64,000 bases of DNA from Candidatus Poribacteria bacterium (GTDB lineage: Bacteria; Poribacteria; WGA-4E; WGA-3G), in NCBI GenBank assembly GCA_026710795.1, contig JAPOQK010000095.1, positions 1 through 64,000 of the forward strand, written 5' to 3'. The translations under genes and the position numbers were made by a program. Of the stretch, positions 42,588-52,254 are shown in pieces. How positions within the stretch are numbered: the first letter of the stretch is position 1; each line of letters begins with the position of its first letter. The notes beneath the pieces are model-generated. The model saw only the letters and a program-made list of their open reading frames with translations. It was not told the DNA's origin and ran no database searches.

Positions 42588-43538
42588 TTACTGTGTTCTA
42601 AGGTTTTTCTGATAGTCGGCATGTGCAGACTGCGGATCAGATTCACCATCCAACACACGACGTAGGCATTGCACAAAACTGATCGGATCATCTTCACCAA
42701 AAATTGTGCGTCCAAATAGGATTGCACGTCCACCATTCTGCACGACATTATGTGCCAGAGCAAAGGTGCTTCTCGCATTTTGTCGTGCTCCACCCAATGC
42801 ACCTATTACGAGAGTCGTATCAAATTGACAAAGTTCTGTCCAAACTTCCGATGTTGTGTAAGCAGTTTTGATAAAACGAGGACGTTGGTGTTTGCGGAGA
42901 TAACTCATCGTACGAACAATGGAATCGGCAACGTACATCCCACGTTTTTCTTCGTCCATTCCCGGCAATTTTACATTTGGCAAAAATACCTCTAATAGGT
43001 GGTCGAAACCCTCAATCTCACCTACAACATGCGCAAATTGCACATAAGCATGCAGCATCCTTTCGTCAACAATAGGATCGTTATTGAGTGTAATAGAATA
43101 TAATCCAAGGTTGACTCTACATTCAAGTGCAGGACCGATTAGTGATTCACAATACCGTTGCATGTCTTCTGGAAACACTGTTTGAAAAGGCATAGAAGGA
43201 CGCGATGTATATACACCGAAACGAGGATTCCAAATAGCGGTTTCCGAGTTCATACGTACAATAGGGGTGATAGGTGTGTTTTCAAATAGGTTTTCTTCAA
43301 GTGCAAGTATTTCCGAATCTGCAGGTGTCATTAAAAGACCGTCAAGTTGTCCGCCTGCGACGAGGTCACGTTGCAGCTGTAAAAATTCCGCATGAGTGCG
43401 ATAGTGCGGTTTTGGATGTTGAACTTGTCCAAGACCTTTTATTCCTGCTGAAGCCAGCGGATCCGCTGCAAAAACAAGAATGGGACTATTCCCTATCAAA
43501 TCTTCATCAGCGAGTTTCTCATATATCCTGTTGCCCAT
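42588..43538 (-). CDS. Class I aldolase family protein (DeoC/FbaB/LacD-like)
   Basis: A 316-residue TIM-barrel aldolase relative. LVFAADPLASAGIKGLG near the N-terminus, DGLLMTPADSEILAL, VNLGLYSITLNNDP and EVFLPNVKL match the DeoC/FbaB/LacD clan. The Schiff-base lysine is probable in PRFIKTAYTTS near residue 224, and VIGALGGARQNARSTFALAH forms the phosphate-binding end. The substrate is unknown. It lies downstream of priA on the same strand, but an inverted repeat at 43560-43606 separates them. Confidence 0.8.
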   Translation of the reverse strand: MGNRIYEKLADEDLIGNSPILVFAADPLASAGIKGLGQVQHPKPHYRTHAEFLQLQRDLVAGGQLDGLLMTPADSEILALEENLFENTPITPIVRMNSETAIWNPRFGVYTSRPSMPFQTVFPEDMQRYCESLIGPALECRVNLGLYSITLNNDPIVDERMLHAYVQFAHVVGEIEGFDHLLEVFLPNVKLPGMDEEKRGMYVADSIVRTMSYLRKHQRPRFIKTAYTTSEVWTELCQFDTTLVIGALGGARQNARSTFALAHNVVQNGGRAILFGRTIFGEDDPISFVQCLRRVLDGESDPQSAHADYQKNLRTQ

Positions 43539-43559
43539 ATAAAATAATTCCTTATGTAT

Positions 43560-43606
43560 AGTGTGAGGAATACCAGATCAGATAAGTTATTGTCTGTCCT
43601 CACACT
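43560..43606. terminator. Inverted repeat between priA and the aldolase gene
   Basis: AGTGTGAGGA (43560-43569) and TCCTCACACT (43597-43606) are perfect 10-base arms with a 27-base loop. It starts 17 bases after the priA stop on the minus strand and ends 22 bases before the aldolase start. No T-run; could be a terminator, attenuator or a repressor site for the aldolase gene. Confidence 0.45.
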
Positions 43607-43622
43607 TATGGTTTAGTTAAGA

Positions 43623-46139
43623 TTACAAAGTATTTGTTGGATCAATATCTATAACAAACTCAATCACGTTCGATTTAATTTCTTTCGGACGTTCATCGTT
43701 AAAAAGTTGAAGTAGTTCACAGATTTTATCTACATTTTGACATCGGAGTAGGAAACGCCAACGATACTTACCATCTATTTTTGAAAGAGGCGCGGGTGCT
43801 GGACCTAAGATTTTTACCTCTGGAAACCGGTCAGTTTGTAGAGTTTCAAGATATTCACGGACAGCATGGGAAGTATCTTTTACTTCATTTTCATATTCAC
43901 CACGGAGCAGAAGGGTTGCGACATGGCTATATGGAGGGTATAGTAAGGTATTTCGTTCTTTTACCTCTTTTTCATAGAAACCGATGTAATCATGTTGTTT
44001 TACAGCAGTGATACAGTAGTGGTCTGGCAAATATGTTTGAATGATTACCTCTCCTGGAGTTTCTGCGCGTCCTGAACGACCGGCAACTTGTGTGAGGAGA
44101 CTAAAAGTTTGTTCACTCGCACGGAAATCCGGTAAATTCAAGGCAGTATCCGCAACAACAACCCCAACTAAGCTTACATTTGGAAAATCTAATCCTTTTG
44201 AGACCATCTGGGTACCGATGAGTATATCAATTTCCTGACGTTCAAATGCTTCCAATATTTGTTGATGTGCGTTTTTTCGGGAAGTCGTATCAGCGTCAAA
44301 TCTCTGCACCTTCGCCTTAGGATACGATTTAACCACTTCCAATTCTACAGTTTCAGTGCCGAATCCCTTACGCCCAAAATAGTCAATTACAGTTCCGTTA
44401 CAGTCAGGACATGAAGGATGCGTATCGCGCTTATGCCCACAATGATGGCAAACCAGTTGCTTAGTTTCAAAGTGAAAGGTCAAGGAAATTGAGCAATTCA
44501 AACATCTCTCTACATACCCACAAGTACGACAGAATACATACTTTGAATACCCACGTCTGTTTAAAAACAATATAGTTTGTTCTTGCTTTTCTAACCTTTC
44601 TGTAATAGCGTTTCTGAGATGTTCGGAGAAGATAGTACGGTTGCCTTTTTTTAGTTCATTTCTCATATCAACAATATGAACTTCAGGCATTTTTCTATCC
44701 ATCACGCGATTTGGTAATTTTAGTAGTTTATATGTGTCATTTTTTGCGTGAAAAAAACTCTCAAGTGATGGAGTTGCACTACCAAGAACTAATGGACAGT
44801 TGGAAAGTTCCGAACGCTTCTGTGCTACCTCCCGCGCATGATAACGGGGAGCGGTATCTGATTTATACGAATCGGAATGTTCCTCATCAATAATCAGTAT
44901 ACCGAGTTGTTTAACCGGTGCGAAGATGGCAGAACGAGGTCCTATGACTATATCCGCCTCACCTTTTTGGATACGATGCCATTGGTCAAAACGTTCACCA
45001 TCGCTTAGACGACTGTGGAGTAGAGCAACACGTTCACCAAAACGTCCTATAAACCGTGATGCCGTTTGTGGTGTTAGTGAGATCTCTGGAACAAGAACGA
45101 TAACGGATTTTCCCTTTCCAAGAACGTGGGCAATAGCCTGCATATAAACTTCCGTTTTACCGCTACCAGTTACACCATGTAGAAGGAAATTGTGTTTTGA
45201 TTCGTCTTCGGACTGAAGTACATTTAGTATTGCCGATAATGCTTCTGATTGAGGAGGATTTAACGCATAAGGTTGTGTAGGTGCAACTGGTTGGTAACTT
45301 AACGGATTGCGTATTGCTGCTGAACGTGTGATTTTAATGAAACCACGTCTTTCCAGAGTGCGAAGTAGTGAAGTACTTGCTTTTACCTGTTTTGTAAGTT
45401 CTGAAATGGTTAATGGTATACCTTCGTCAAGTAGAATTTGAAGAATTTCGGCATGTTTTATTCCAGCTGCGTGAGGGACACGACTTTTCTGGCTATCAGT
45501 CGACTTTTCATATCCGTCACTACCGGTCATCAGTTCGGCAATCTCATTCTTTATTTCAGTAGGTGGCAGTGCCAATTCAGCGATATTTGTAAACTGGGAT
45601 GTAGCTTTAGGTTTGTGACTGACGATTTCTTCAACCACACCTTTTTGTTTAAGAGCAGTAATTTTTGGACGGAGACTTGCATAGGTCACACCAAGACGTC
45701 GAACAAGTTGATTCGGTGTTAGTTCACCCTCAGCTTCCAATACAGCAACTATCTTTTTTGGCACTTTTCCTATCGGAGGAGTGTATTCAGGACACAATCG
45801 AACCAGTTTCTGCTTCTGATTCCGTATTGCTGCAGGTACAGCACAAAAGAGTGCGTTACCCCATGAAGTTAGGTAGTAGTCTGACATCCATTTGGTGAGT
45901 GTCAGTAATTCCTCAGAATATGTTGGGACAACATCAAGGCATTCAGATATGTTCTTGATCTTGTCTACAGATAATTCAGTTTCATCAATTCGTTCTACCA
46001 CAACACCTTCCTGAGCATTTCCGTGAAAAGAGGTAAGTACCCGCATGCCGGGTTGTACGATTGTATCCAAGTGTGGAGGGACAGAATAAGTGAACAGTCG
46101 GTTGACTGCGATAGGGAAAGCAACGTTTGCGTAACTCAT
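43623..46139 (-). CDS. priA: Primosomal protein N' (PriA helicase)
   Basis: An 838-residue replication-restart helicase. The N-terminal 3'-end-binding domain starts SYANVAFPIAVNRLFTYSVP. The helicase core has LLHGVTGSGKTEVY (Walker A), LIIDEEHSDSYKSD (Walker B DEEH) and LVLGSATPSLES (motif III). The zinc-binding insertion has the cysteine pairs CRTCGYVERCLNC and CHHCGHKRDTHPSCPDC, and the QVAGRSGRAETPGEV motif follows. About 100 extra residues precede the helicase core, including winged-helix-like segments. The ATG at 46139 is chosen; an upstream in-frame TTG is poorer. It reloads the replisome at stalled forks. Confidence 0.95.
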   Translation of the reverse strand: MSYANVAFPIAVNRLFTYSVPPHLDTIVQPGMRVLTSFHGNAQEGVVVERIDETELSVDKIKNISECLDVVPTYSEELLTLTKWMSDYYLTSWGNALFCAVPAAIRNQKQKLVRLCPEYTPPIGKVPKKIVAVLEAEGELTPNQLVRRLGVTYASLRPKITALKQKGVVEEIVSHKPKATSQFTNIAELALPPTEIKNEIAELMTGSDGYEKSTDSQKSRVPHAAGIKHAEILQILLDEGIPLTISELTKQVKASTSLLRTLERRGFIKITRSAAIRNPLSYQPVAPTQPYALNPPQSEALSAILNVLQSEDESKHNFLLHGVTGSGKTEVYMQAIAHVLGKGKSVIVLVPEISLTPQTASRFIGRFGERVALLHSRLSDGERFDQWHRIQKGEADIVIGPRSAIFAPVKQLGILIIDEEHSDSYKSDTAPRYHAREVAQKRSELSNCPLVLGSATPSLESFFHAKNDTYKLLKLPNRVMDRKMPEVHIVDMRNELKKGNRTIFSEHLRNAITERLEKQEQTILFLNRRGYSKYVFCRTCGYVERCLNCSISLTFHFETKQLVCHHCGHKRDTHPSCPDCNGTVIDYFGRKGFGTETVELEVVKSYPKAKVQRFDADTTSRKNAHQQILEAFERQEIDILIGTQMVSKGLDFPNVSLVGVVVADTALNLPDFRASEQTFSLLTQVAGRSGRAETPGEVIIQTYLPDHYCITAVKQHDYIGFYEKEVKERNTLLYPPYSHVATLLLRGEYENEVKDTSHAVREYLETLQTDRFPEVKILGPAPAPLSKIDGKYRWRFLLRCQNVDKICELLQLFNDERPKEIKSNVIEFVIDIDPTNTL

Positions 46140-46200
46140 TTTCTTATTCTTTCCAATCAACGGTTGGTTTCGTCTGGCAACAGAAGTTACAATTTAAGAG

Positions 46201-46905
46201 TTAATTTCCTTTTAAAAATTCCATTACCTGTTGCATATCTTCCCAAACTTCACGTTTGGCAGTTTGGTTCCTAAGCAGATATGCAGGATGAAAGGTCGGC
46301 ATAATTACAGGTGCATTCTCGCTATGTGTAGTGAGTGCATATTCATGAAACTTTCCACGTAGTGCAGAAATACTTGTATTTGTATCAAGCAACATTTTAG
46401 CTGCGAAACTACCAAGTGCAACAATCACCTTCGGTTGAATTAATGTAATTTGTCTTAACAGGTATGGACTACAAGTTTCTACTTCATCTGGTGCAGGATT
46501 TCTGTTACCGGGCGGACGACATTTTAGCACGTTGGCGATGTAGATGTCCTCGCGCGTAAAATCCATCGCCTTAATTATATCTGTGAGTAATTTTCCTGCT
46601 CTACCGACAAAAGGTTCCCCCTGTCTGTCTTCATCCGCACCGGGTGCTTCACCGACAAACATCAGGTCAGCATTTGGGTTACCCACACCAAAAACGACAG
46701 TATTGCGTCCTTCATGTAATCCACATTTGACACAACTTTGAGCATCTATGTTAAGTGCAGATAGGTCTAAGTCAGCGTATTTCTGTTCCGGTTCTGATTC
46801 GTTTATTTCTGCTTCAAAAAGACCGAATTCAAGTTGTTCCACCACGTATTCCCTCACAGTTGCTACAATGTGTAGTAATTCATCTCTCGGGTCACTGCTA
46901 TCCAT
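46201..46905 (-). CDS. Type 4 (Fe-S) uracil-DNA glycosylase
   Basis: A 234-residue base-excision-repair enzyme of UDG family 4. [20 protein letters not shown] supplies the first two cluster cysteines; [19 protein letters not shown] is motif 1; [20 protein letters not shown] carries the third cysteine and CSPYLLRQI the fourth; [12 protein letters not shown] is the second active-site motif. About 55 N-terminal residues with no recognised domain precede the first cysteines. It lies 20 bases downstream of rseP and 61 bases upstream of priA, all on the minus strand, so co-transcription is likely. Confidence 0.92.
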   Translation of the reverse strand: MDSSDPRDELLHIVATVREYVVEQLEFGLFEAEINESEPEQKYADLDLSALNIDAQSCVKCGLHEGRNTVVFGVGNPNADLMFVGEAPGADEDRQGEPFVGRAGKLLTDIIKAMDFTREDIYIANVLKCRPPGNRNPAPDEVETCSPYLLRQITLIQPKVIVALGSFAAKMLLDTNTSISALRGKFHEYALTTHSENAPVIMPTFHPAYLLRNQTAKREVWEDMQQVMEFLKGN

Positions 46906-46924
46906 GGGTTTCTCTTACAATTGT

Positions 46925-48631
46925 TTAGTTTCGCAATTTATCAAATAGGGTTAGGCTGTCAAACCAAGTAATATATAAGGCCAGTGCGATGATAAGGACA
47001 AAACTAACTTGCTGAATTATTGCTTGTGCTTTCAGTGGCAACGGACGTCCCCGTAGTTTTTCCACAGCAAAAAATAGAAGGTGTCCTCCATCTGCAATTG
47101 GAAGTGGTAAAAGATTAACTATTGCGAGATTTATGCTAATAAAACCGATGAAAAAGAGAATAGTGGATACACTAACGCTTGCGAACATTCGACTTGTCAC
47201 ATCAGCAATACCTATGGGACCTGAAAGATATCTCGGAGACACTTCCCCACCTATTAATTGTTTTAATGTTCTGGTAATGGATGTGAGAGTAAGCCAAGTG
47301 GTTTCACACCCTTTCCAGAATGCAGAAAAGAAATTGAACTCAGGTAGCGGAGGTCGATCTAAGCTCATTCCGCTTAGATAGGTCGTCCATCTAATGCCAT
47401 AAAAAGTATTTTCTTCATCCTTTTTGGATCTTTCCGCAGGTGAAATTGTAAACGATTTTTCAGTTCCATCCCGAAGAAAACCAAGTGAGATAGGGGAATC
47501 CCCTACTTTTTCGAGTTCGGTATAGAGCGTCGTGCTATCTACAGATGTTCCGTTGATACTTACCAGTACATCTCTGTCCTTAATCCCTGCCTTTGCCGCA
47601 GTACTCTTCTTTTGTACAAAAGTTGTTATCTGCCAAGTGACAGGCAAATCAAATGTAAGTTTTTCAACAGTATCTTTCTCAACACTCCTGCGTATACCAA
47701 GTTCAAGAGAACCTTGTTTTTGATTAATTTGATTGTAATATGCTTGGTATGGTTGACCACGCCAGTCAATTTGAGGGTGCCAAATCCCTGGATTAAATAC
47801 CGGAACGGTATACAATTTCTGTCCATTGATGGTTTCAATCTGATCTCCAACTATTATCCCTGCCTGTGTTGCCAAACTTCCTTCAATAACATCGGAAACG
47901 AAAACATCATTCGTTTCAGTAACCCTTATCTGACCTGAACTACCTCTCAAATTAACAATTGCCTCTGGTATTACTGTTAGTGTTTCCAATTTATCATCCC
48001 GTTTCACTACGAATTCTAATTCCTCTTCAGGATTTGTGAGTATCTTTGTCTGGAATATATTCCAGTTAGTTATTGGCGTGTCATCAATAGAAACTATTGT
48101 GTCACCGGGCATGACACCACCAACACCAGCAGGACCATCATCATCAAGCATTCCTATCTGTACAGATTGCTGTTTTTCGTGGAATGATTGTCCTGTTAGA
48201 CGACTAATAAGACCCGCGGAGTCAGCATCAAGACCCACACCAAAAACAAACCAATATGTCAATATACCGAACAATAGGTTCACAGCAGGACCCGCAATCA
48301 CAACATAAGCGCGTTTGCCAAGTGAAGCACTCGCAAATTCTCCTTCAGCCCCTGTTTGTTCGCTTGGATTCTCACCCTCCATTTGTACGTATCCACCAAA
48401 TGGTAGTAGAGATAATTTGTATAGTGTTTCTCCATGTGTAAATCCAACAATTTTTGGACCAAAGCCGAGTGAAAATGCAATTACTTTAATCCCAGACCGT
48501 TTTGCAGCAAGAAAATGTCCGAGTTCATGGATAAAAATTAGAAAGCCAAGTGGAATTATAGCAAGTAGTATCGCTTTGATAGTAGGGAATATAGAAAGTA
48601 TAATTTCGGTTATAGGTTGGAAGAATTCCAT
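46925..48631 (-). CDS. rseP: RIP metalloprotease RseP (site-2 protease)
   Basis: A 568-residue intramembrane zinc protease. HELGH at residues 35-39 in the first membrane segment and the C-terminal NLLPLPIADGGHLLFF (third zinc ligand; ADG in place of the usual LDG) form the active site. At least two PDZ domains lie between (about 165-390), with ATQAGIIVGDQIETING and AAKAGIKDRDVLVSING. It cleaves membrane-bound anti-sigma factors in regulated proteolysis, so the anti-sigma at 5872 is a plausible substrate in the same cell. The dxr gene lies 62 bases upstream on the same strand. Confidence 0.93.
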   Translation of the reverse strand: MEFFQPITEIILSIFPTIKAILLAIIPLGFLIFIHELGHFLAAKRSGIKVIAFSLGFGPKIVGFTHGETLYKLSLLPFGGYVQMEGENPSEQTGAEGEFASASLGKRAYVVIAGPAVNLLFGILTYWFVFGVGLDADSAGLISRLTGQSFHEKQQSVQIGMLDDDGPAGVGGVMPGDTIVSIDDTPITNWNIFQTKILTNPEEELEFVVKRDDKLETLTVIPEAIVNLRGSSGQIRVTETNDVFVSDVIEGSLATQAGIIVGDQIETINGQKLYTVPVFNPGIWHPQIDWRGQPYQAYYNQINQKQGSLELGIRRSVEKDTVEKLTFDLPVTWQITTFVQKKSTAAKAGIKDRDVLVSINGTSVDSTTLYTELEKVGDSPISLGFLRDGTEKSFTISPAERSKKDEENTFYGIRWTTYLSGMSLDRPPLPEFNFFSAFWKGCETTWLTLTSITRTLKQLIGGEVSPRYLSGPIGIADVTSRMFASVSVSTILFFIGFISINLAIVNLLPLPIADGGHLLFFAVEKLRGRPLPLKAQAIIQQVSFVLIIALALYITWFDSLTLFDKLRN

Positions 48632-48693
48632 TTTATCTCCTATCGTATGACTGCAGAGTTATGTATATTCTAATGTATATTGTTATATGTGAA

Positions 48694-49860
48694 TTACACC
48701 AAAGCACTAATGGTAGAACGTGTTGTTGATTTTGCCCATTTGTCTACTTCAAGGATATCTTCAAGTGAAGGCTCTGAGATCACATCATGTTTGTCCATAA
48801 CACTCTGCAAAATAGTTGGAATATCCATAAATCCAATCCGTTCATCAAGAAAAGCATTTACGACAATTTCATCTGCGCTACTCAGAACAACAGGAAGTGT
48901 GCCTCCAACCTCTGCGGCGGTATACGCAAGTGATATACAAGGGAACTTATCTTTATCAACCGGTTCAAAATGCAACGTGCGTGATTCACGTAAATCTAAA
49001 CGTGTAACGGGGGTTGATAGTCTGTGGGGATATGTCAAAGCATACTGTATCATAATTCGCATATCCGTAGGACCAAGCTGGGCAAGCGTTGAACCGTCTG
49101 TCCATTCAACCATTGAGTGGACAATGCTTTCTCTGTGAACAACAATGTCTATTTTATCAAGTTCAATATCAAACAACCATTTTGCCTCAATTACTTCCAA
49201 TCCTTTGTTCATCATGGTTGCTGAATCAATCGTTATTTTTGCTCCCATATCCCAATTGGGATGGTTTAGTGCTTGTTGTGGTGTTACATTGTAGAGTTCA
49301 TCTTTTGGAACATCACGAAATGGACCACCAGATGCAGTTAATAATAACTGATGTATTTCAGATTGTTTGTCGCGCGCACCTTCTAAGCATTGGAAGATTG
49401 CGCTCATTTCACCATCAATGGGGATTAAGTTAACGCCGTTCCTTTGGACCGCCTCCATGACTATAGGTCCGCACATCACCATTACCTCTTTATTGACAAA
49501 GGCGATATCTTTTCCTGCGTTGATAGCAGCAAGCGTTGGTAATAATCCGGCACTGCCACCCATCCCGTCTAATACTTGTTCGGCTTCAGTAATTGTGGCT
49601 ACTGCAAGGATTCCCTCATTTCCAGATAGGACTTCGGTGTCTTTGATATCCCGTAATCTATCACGAAGACAATTGGCTGCGTCAGAGTCATTTAGTGCTG
49701 CTAACCTTGGACGATAATGTCTAATCTGTTGTTCAAGGGTATCAACATCTTTGTTTGCAGCAAGAGCAACAACCTTGAATTCATCGCAATGTGTATCAAC
49801 AACATCAAGGGTGTTTTTCCCAATAGAACCAGTACTACCTAAAATAACTATGTGCTTCAT
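48694..49860 (-). CDS. dxr: 1-deoxy-D-xylulose-5-phosphate reductoisomerase
   Basis: A 388-residue enzyme of the non-mevalonate (MEP) isoprenoid pathway that turns DXP into MEP using NADPH. The cofactor loop GSTGSIGKNT is at 8-17; NKEVMVMCG, IPIDGEMSAIFQCLEG (metal-binding Asp/Glu), TASGGPFRD and NHPNWDMGAKITIDSATMMN cover the active site. The EAKWLFDIELDKIDIVVHRESIVHSM segment is canonical. It sits in the usual cdsA-dxr-rseP order, though 125 bases separate it from cdsA. Confidence 0.96.
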   Translation of the reverse strand: MKHIVILGSTGSIGKNTLDVVDTHCDEFKVVALAANKDVDTLEQQIRHYRPRLAALNDSDAANCLRDRLRDIKDTEVLSGNEGILAVATITEAEQVLDGMGGSAGLLPTLAAINAGKDIAFVNKEVMVMCGPIVMEAVQRNGVNLIPIDGEMSAIFQCLEGARDKQSEIHQLLLTASGGPFRDVPKDELYNVTPQQALNHPNWDMGAKITIDSATMMNKGLEVIEAKWLFDIELDKIDIVVHRESIVHSMVEWTDGSTLAQLGPTDMRIMIQYALTYPHRLSTPVTRLDLRESRTLHFEPVDKDKFPCISLAYTAAEVGGTLPVVLSSADEIVVNAFLDERIGFMDIPTILQSVMDKHDVISEPSLEDILEVDKWAKSTTRSTISALV

Positions 49861-49985
49861 GTGAATTGATTATGGGCGCAGTGCAAAAGCAGTGCGTTTG
49901 TATGTAGACAAGTTCTATAGATTGTGTTTGTAAACGCTATACTATTGGTATAAATGAAAATCCAACCAGCCTCTACTCGTTTGAA

Positions 49986-50840
49986 CTATATGAAATTGAA
50001 AAATCCTGCGAACTCAATATAGTAATATAGGACAGGAGTACTAAATATTAAACTATCACATCTATCAAGAAAACCGCCGTGACCAGGGATAACATCCCCT
50101 GAATCCTTGACACCAATAGTCCGTTTCATGAGCGATACGCTCAAATCACCGAGTGGACCCAGAACACTCAATAGTAAACCTATGATGGCGGCGTTTAATA
50201 GCGAAAGTGTTTGATTTAAGAAAATAAGACTGAACACTATACTGATTATGGTTCCAACCACTATCCCAGCAATGGTTCCTTCCACCGTTTTACGCGGACT
50301 AATCTGTGAAATTAGCTTATGTTTGCCGACCGCTCTACCAATTAGATAAGCCCCAGTATCGCTACACCAAACCGTACCAATGAGTAGGAAGATAAGGTGC
50401 ATACCGATGTTATCAATTTTTCGTAGCAAAATACAGTGATAACCAAATACCCAACCGATAGTCAGAATACCTGTAAGTTTTAGAGTGACTGTGAGTAACT
50501 CTCCTGCAACTTCTCCCCGATAAATGCTTGACGTGAAAGCATATATAAACACAATAAGGATGTAACTGAACATAAACAGAGATATTTTTGCAGGTTCAAT
50601 CAGCGTATCCAAGAACTGCGTATCCAAGAAAAACCCGCATAAGCAAAATCCTACCGTAAGAATGGATGGGGTAATTGGATTTATTTTTTCGCTGAGGTGT
50701 TGAGATAGTCTGCAGTATTCAACCTGCATCATCAGAGCAGCGGCGGAAACGAGGAGCAGGTAAAACCAATGTCCCAAGTAAATAATCAATAGGACAAGCG
50801 GAACCAGAACAACAACACTCAAGGTTCTCCGCCAAAACAT
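49986..50840 (-). CDS. cdsA: Phosphatidate cytidylyltransferase
   Basis: A 284-residue membrane enzyme making CDP-diacylglycerol for phospholipid synthesis. About seven to eight membrane helices are visible, and the PROSITE-type signature matches in SLMKRTIGVKDSGDVIPGHG followed by GFLDR, with GTVWCSDTGAYLIGRAVGKH earlier. The N-terminal MFWRRTLSVVVLVPLVLLII is typical. It starts two bases after the frr stop. The uppS gene, which usually sits between frr and cdsA, is absent here. Confidence 0.94.
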   Translation of the reverse strand: MFWRRTLSVVVLVPLVLLIIYLGHWFYLLLVSAAALMMQVEYCRLSQHLSEKINPITPSILTVGFCLCGFFLDTQFLDTLIEPAKISLFMFSYILIVFIYAFTSSIYRGEVAGELLTVTLKLTGILTIGWVFGYHCILLRKIDNIGMHLIFLLIGTVWCSDTGAYLIGRAVGKHKLISQISPRKTVEGTIAGIVVGTIISIVFSLIFLNQTLSLLNAAIIGLLLSVLGPLGDLSVSLMKRTIGVKDSGDVIPGHGGFLDRCDSLIFSTPVLYYYIEFAGFFNFI

Positions 50841-50842
50841 AA

Positions 50843-51430
50843 TTAGTTCTCTAAAAGTTCAGTTTCTTTGGCATCGGCTAAATCATTAATTTGGTTTACA
50901 TAAGTATCAGTTAAATTCTGGACCGGATCAGAATCACTGCGACTACCCTTTTTATCGCCACCTCTACCTTTGCTTCTCCTGCTACCGGAACCAGTATCAC
51001 TACCTTCCGATTTGCGGATAGCATCATTTGCATCACGACGTATGTTGCGAATTGCAACTTTACCTTCCTCAGCTAATTTTTTTACCAGTTTGGTAAGTTC
51101 CACACGTCGTTCGGTGGTTAATTCAGGCACCTGAATCCGTATAAGGCTACCATCGTTACTGGTAGCTAACCCTAAATCAGATTGTGCAATCGCTTTTTCT
51201 ATTTCCGTAATTAATGTCTTATCCCAAGGTTGGATAACAAGTTGACGTGGTTCAGGTACTGTAATTGTTCCAACTTGGTTTAATGGAGTCTTACTACCGT
51301 AATAGTTAATCGTCACTTGGTCTAACAAGGCTGTGGTAGCACGACCCGTTTGAATGTGTGATAATTTAGTAATAGTTGACTCAACTGATTTTTTCATGCG
51401 TGATTCAGCATCTTGCAATACTTCTTGCAT
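50843..51430 (-). CDS. frr: Ribosome recycling factor
   Basis: A 195-residue RRF, which with EF-G splits post-termination ribosomes. RMKKSVESTITKLSHIQTGR, the YYGSKTPLNQVGTITVPEPR segment and KVAIRNIRRDANDAI match the three-helix and beta/alpha/beta parts. Residues 141-168 are an unusual low-complexity Gly/Ser/Arg/Lys/Asp insert in the hinge before the last helix (the normal segment there is an ordered acidic helix), which makes the protein about ten residues longer than usual. It follows tsf directly; the pyrH gene normally found between them is missing. Confidence 0.95.
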   Translation of the reverse strand: MQEVLQDAESRMKKSVESTITKLSHIQTGRATTALLDQVTINYYGSKTPLNQVGTITVPEPRQLVIQPWDKTLITEIEKAIAQSDLGLATSNDGSLIRIQVPELTTERRVELTKLVKKLAEEGKVAIRNIRRDANDAIRKSEGSDTGSGSRRSKGRGGDKKGSRSDSDPVQNLTDTYVNQINDLADAKETELLEN

Positions 51431-51495
51431 CTGAATTCCCTTTTCCTTTCTGTTTGACAGATTCTGATGTAAGCTGTGCTGTTAATAATTATATT

Positions 51496-52089
51496 TTACT
51501 GACCGAGGACAAACAGGACAAAGCGTTTCACAACAATATTCTCACCGAGTTGTGCAATGGCATCTTTGACAAGGTCCTCAATAGTTTTATCGGCATCTCG
51601 AATATAAGGTTGTTTTAGTAGACAGGCTTCCGAGTAAAATTTAGAAATCCGTCCATCAACAATTTTATCAACAATATGGTCAGGTTTACCTTCTTGTAAT
51701 GCCTGTTTTTTCAAAATAGCTTTTTCAGCTTCCAGTTCCTCATCTGGTACTTCATCTTCGTTGACATATTTAGGTTTTGCAGCTGCGACTTGCATAGCGA
51801 TTTCTGTTGCTAATTTCTGAAACTGCTCAGTACGTGCCACAAAGTCTGTCTCACAATTCAACTCAACTAATGTACCAACACGGTTACCGGGATGGATATA
51901 TGATAGGATAAGTCCTTCTTCTGTTGCACGTCCACCCTTAACTTCAGAAGCGCGCAAGCCTTGCTCGCGCAATTTCTTAATTGCGGTATCAATATCACCA
52001 TCCGTTTCAGTTAAGGCTTTTTTGCAGTCCATAATTCCAGCACCAGTGCGTGAACGTAATTCACTGACCATTTTTGCTGTAATTGCCAT
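51496..52089 (-). CDS. tsf: Translation elongation factor Ts
   Basis: A 197-residue guanine-nucleotide exchange factor for EF-Tu. The signatures LRSRTGAGIMDCKKALTE (near 11-28) and LVELNCETDFVARTEQF (near 73-89) are clear. It is the short form (near 200 residues, as in Thermus) rather than the roughly 280-residue form of E. coli, so the second core subdomain is missing. It follows rpsB with a 165-base gap that includes a long inverted repeat. Confidence 0.95.
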   Translation of the reverse strand: MAITAKMVSELRSRTGAGIMDCKKALTETDGDIDTAIKKLREQGLRASEVKGGRATEEGLILSYIHPGNRVGTLVELNCETDFVARTEQFQKLATEIAMQVAAAKPKYVNEDEVPDEELEAEKAILKKQALQEGKPDHIVDKIVDGRISKFYSEACLLKQPYIRDADKTIEDLVKDAIAQLGENIVVKRFVLFVLGQ

Positions 52090-52117
52090 GTTACCTCCAA
52101 ATTAAATTCATTTTATT

Positions 52118-52164
52118 GGTGCCAGATGTTATCAAACAAATGACAATATAGCTTTTCTGGCACC
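52118..52164. promoter_or_regulatory. Intercistronic hairpin between rpsB and tsf
   Basis: GGTGCCAGA (52118-52126) and TCTGGCACC (52156-52164) are perfect 9-base arms with a 29-base loop in the rpsB-tsf gap. Attenuating hairpins between these genes are known in E. coli; here the minus-strand tail is AATAAAA rather than a T-run, so partial attenuation or RNA processing is more likely than full termination. Confidence 0.5.
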
Positions 52165-52254
52165 GCCTTTTTACTTTTAAATTATAGACTATCTATCTTT
52201 TATTAATATTATGTTTACCAATTTGAAAATAGTCCAGAACGTTAAATTCTGTGA

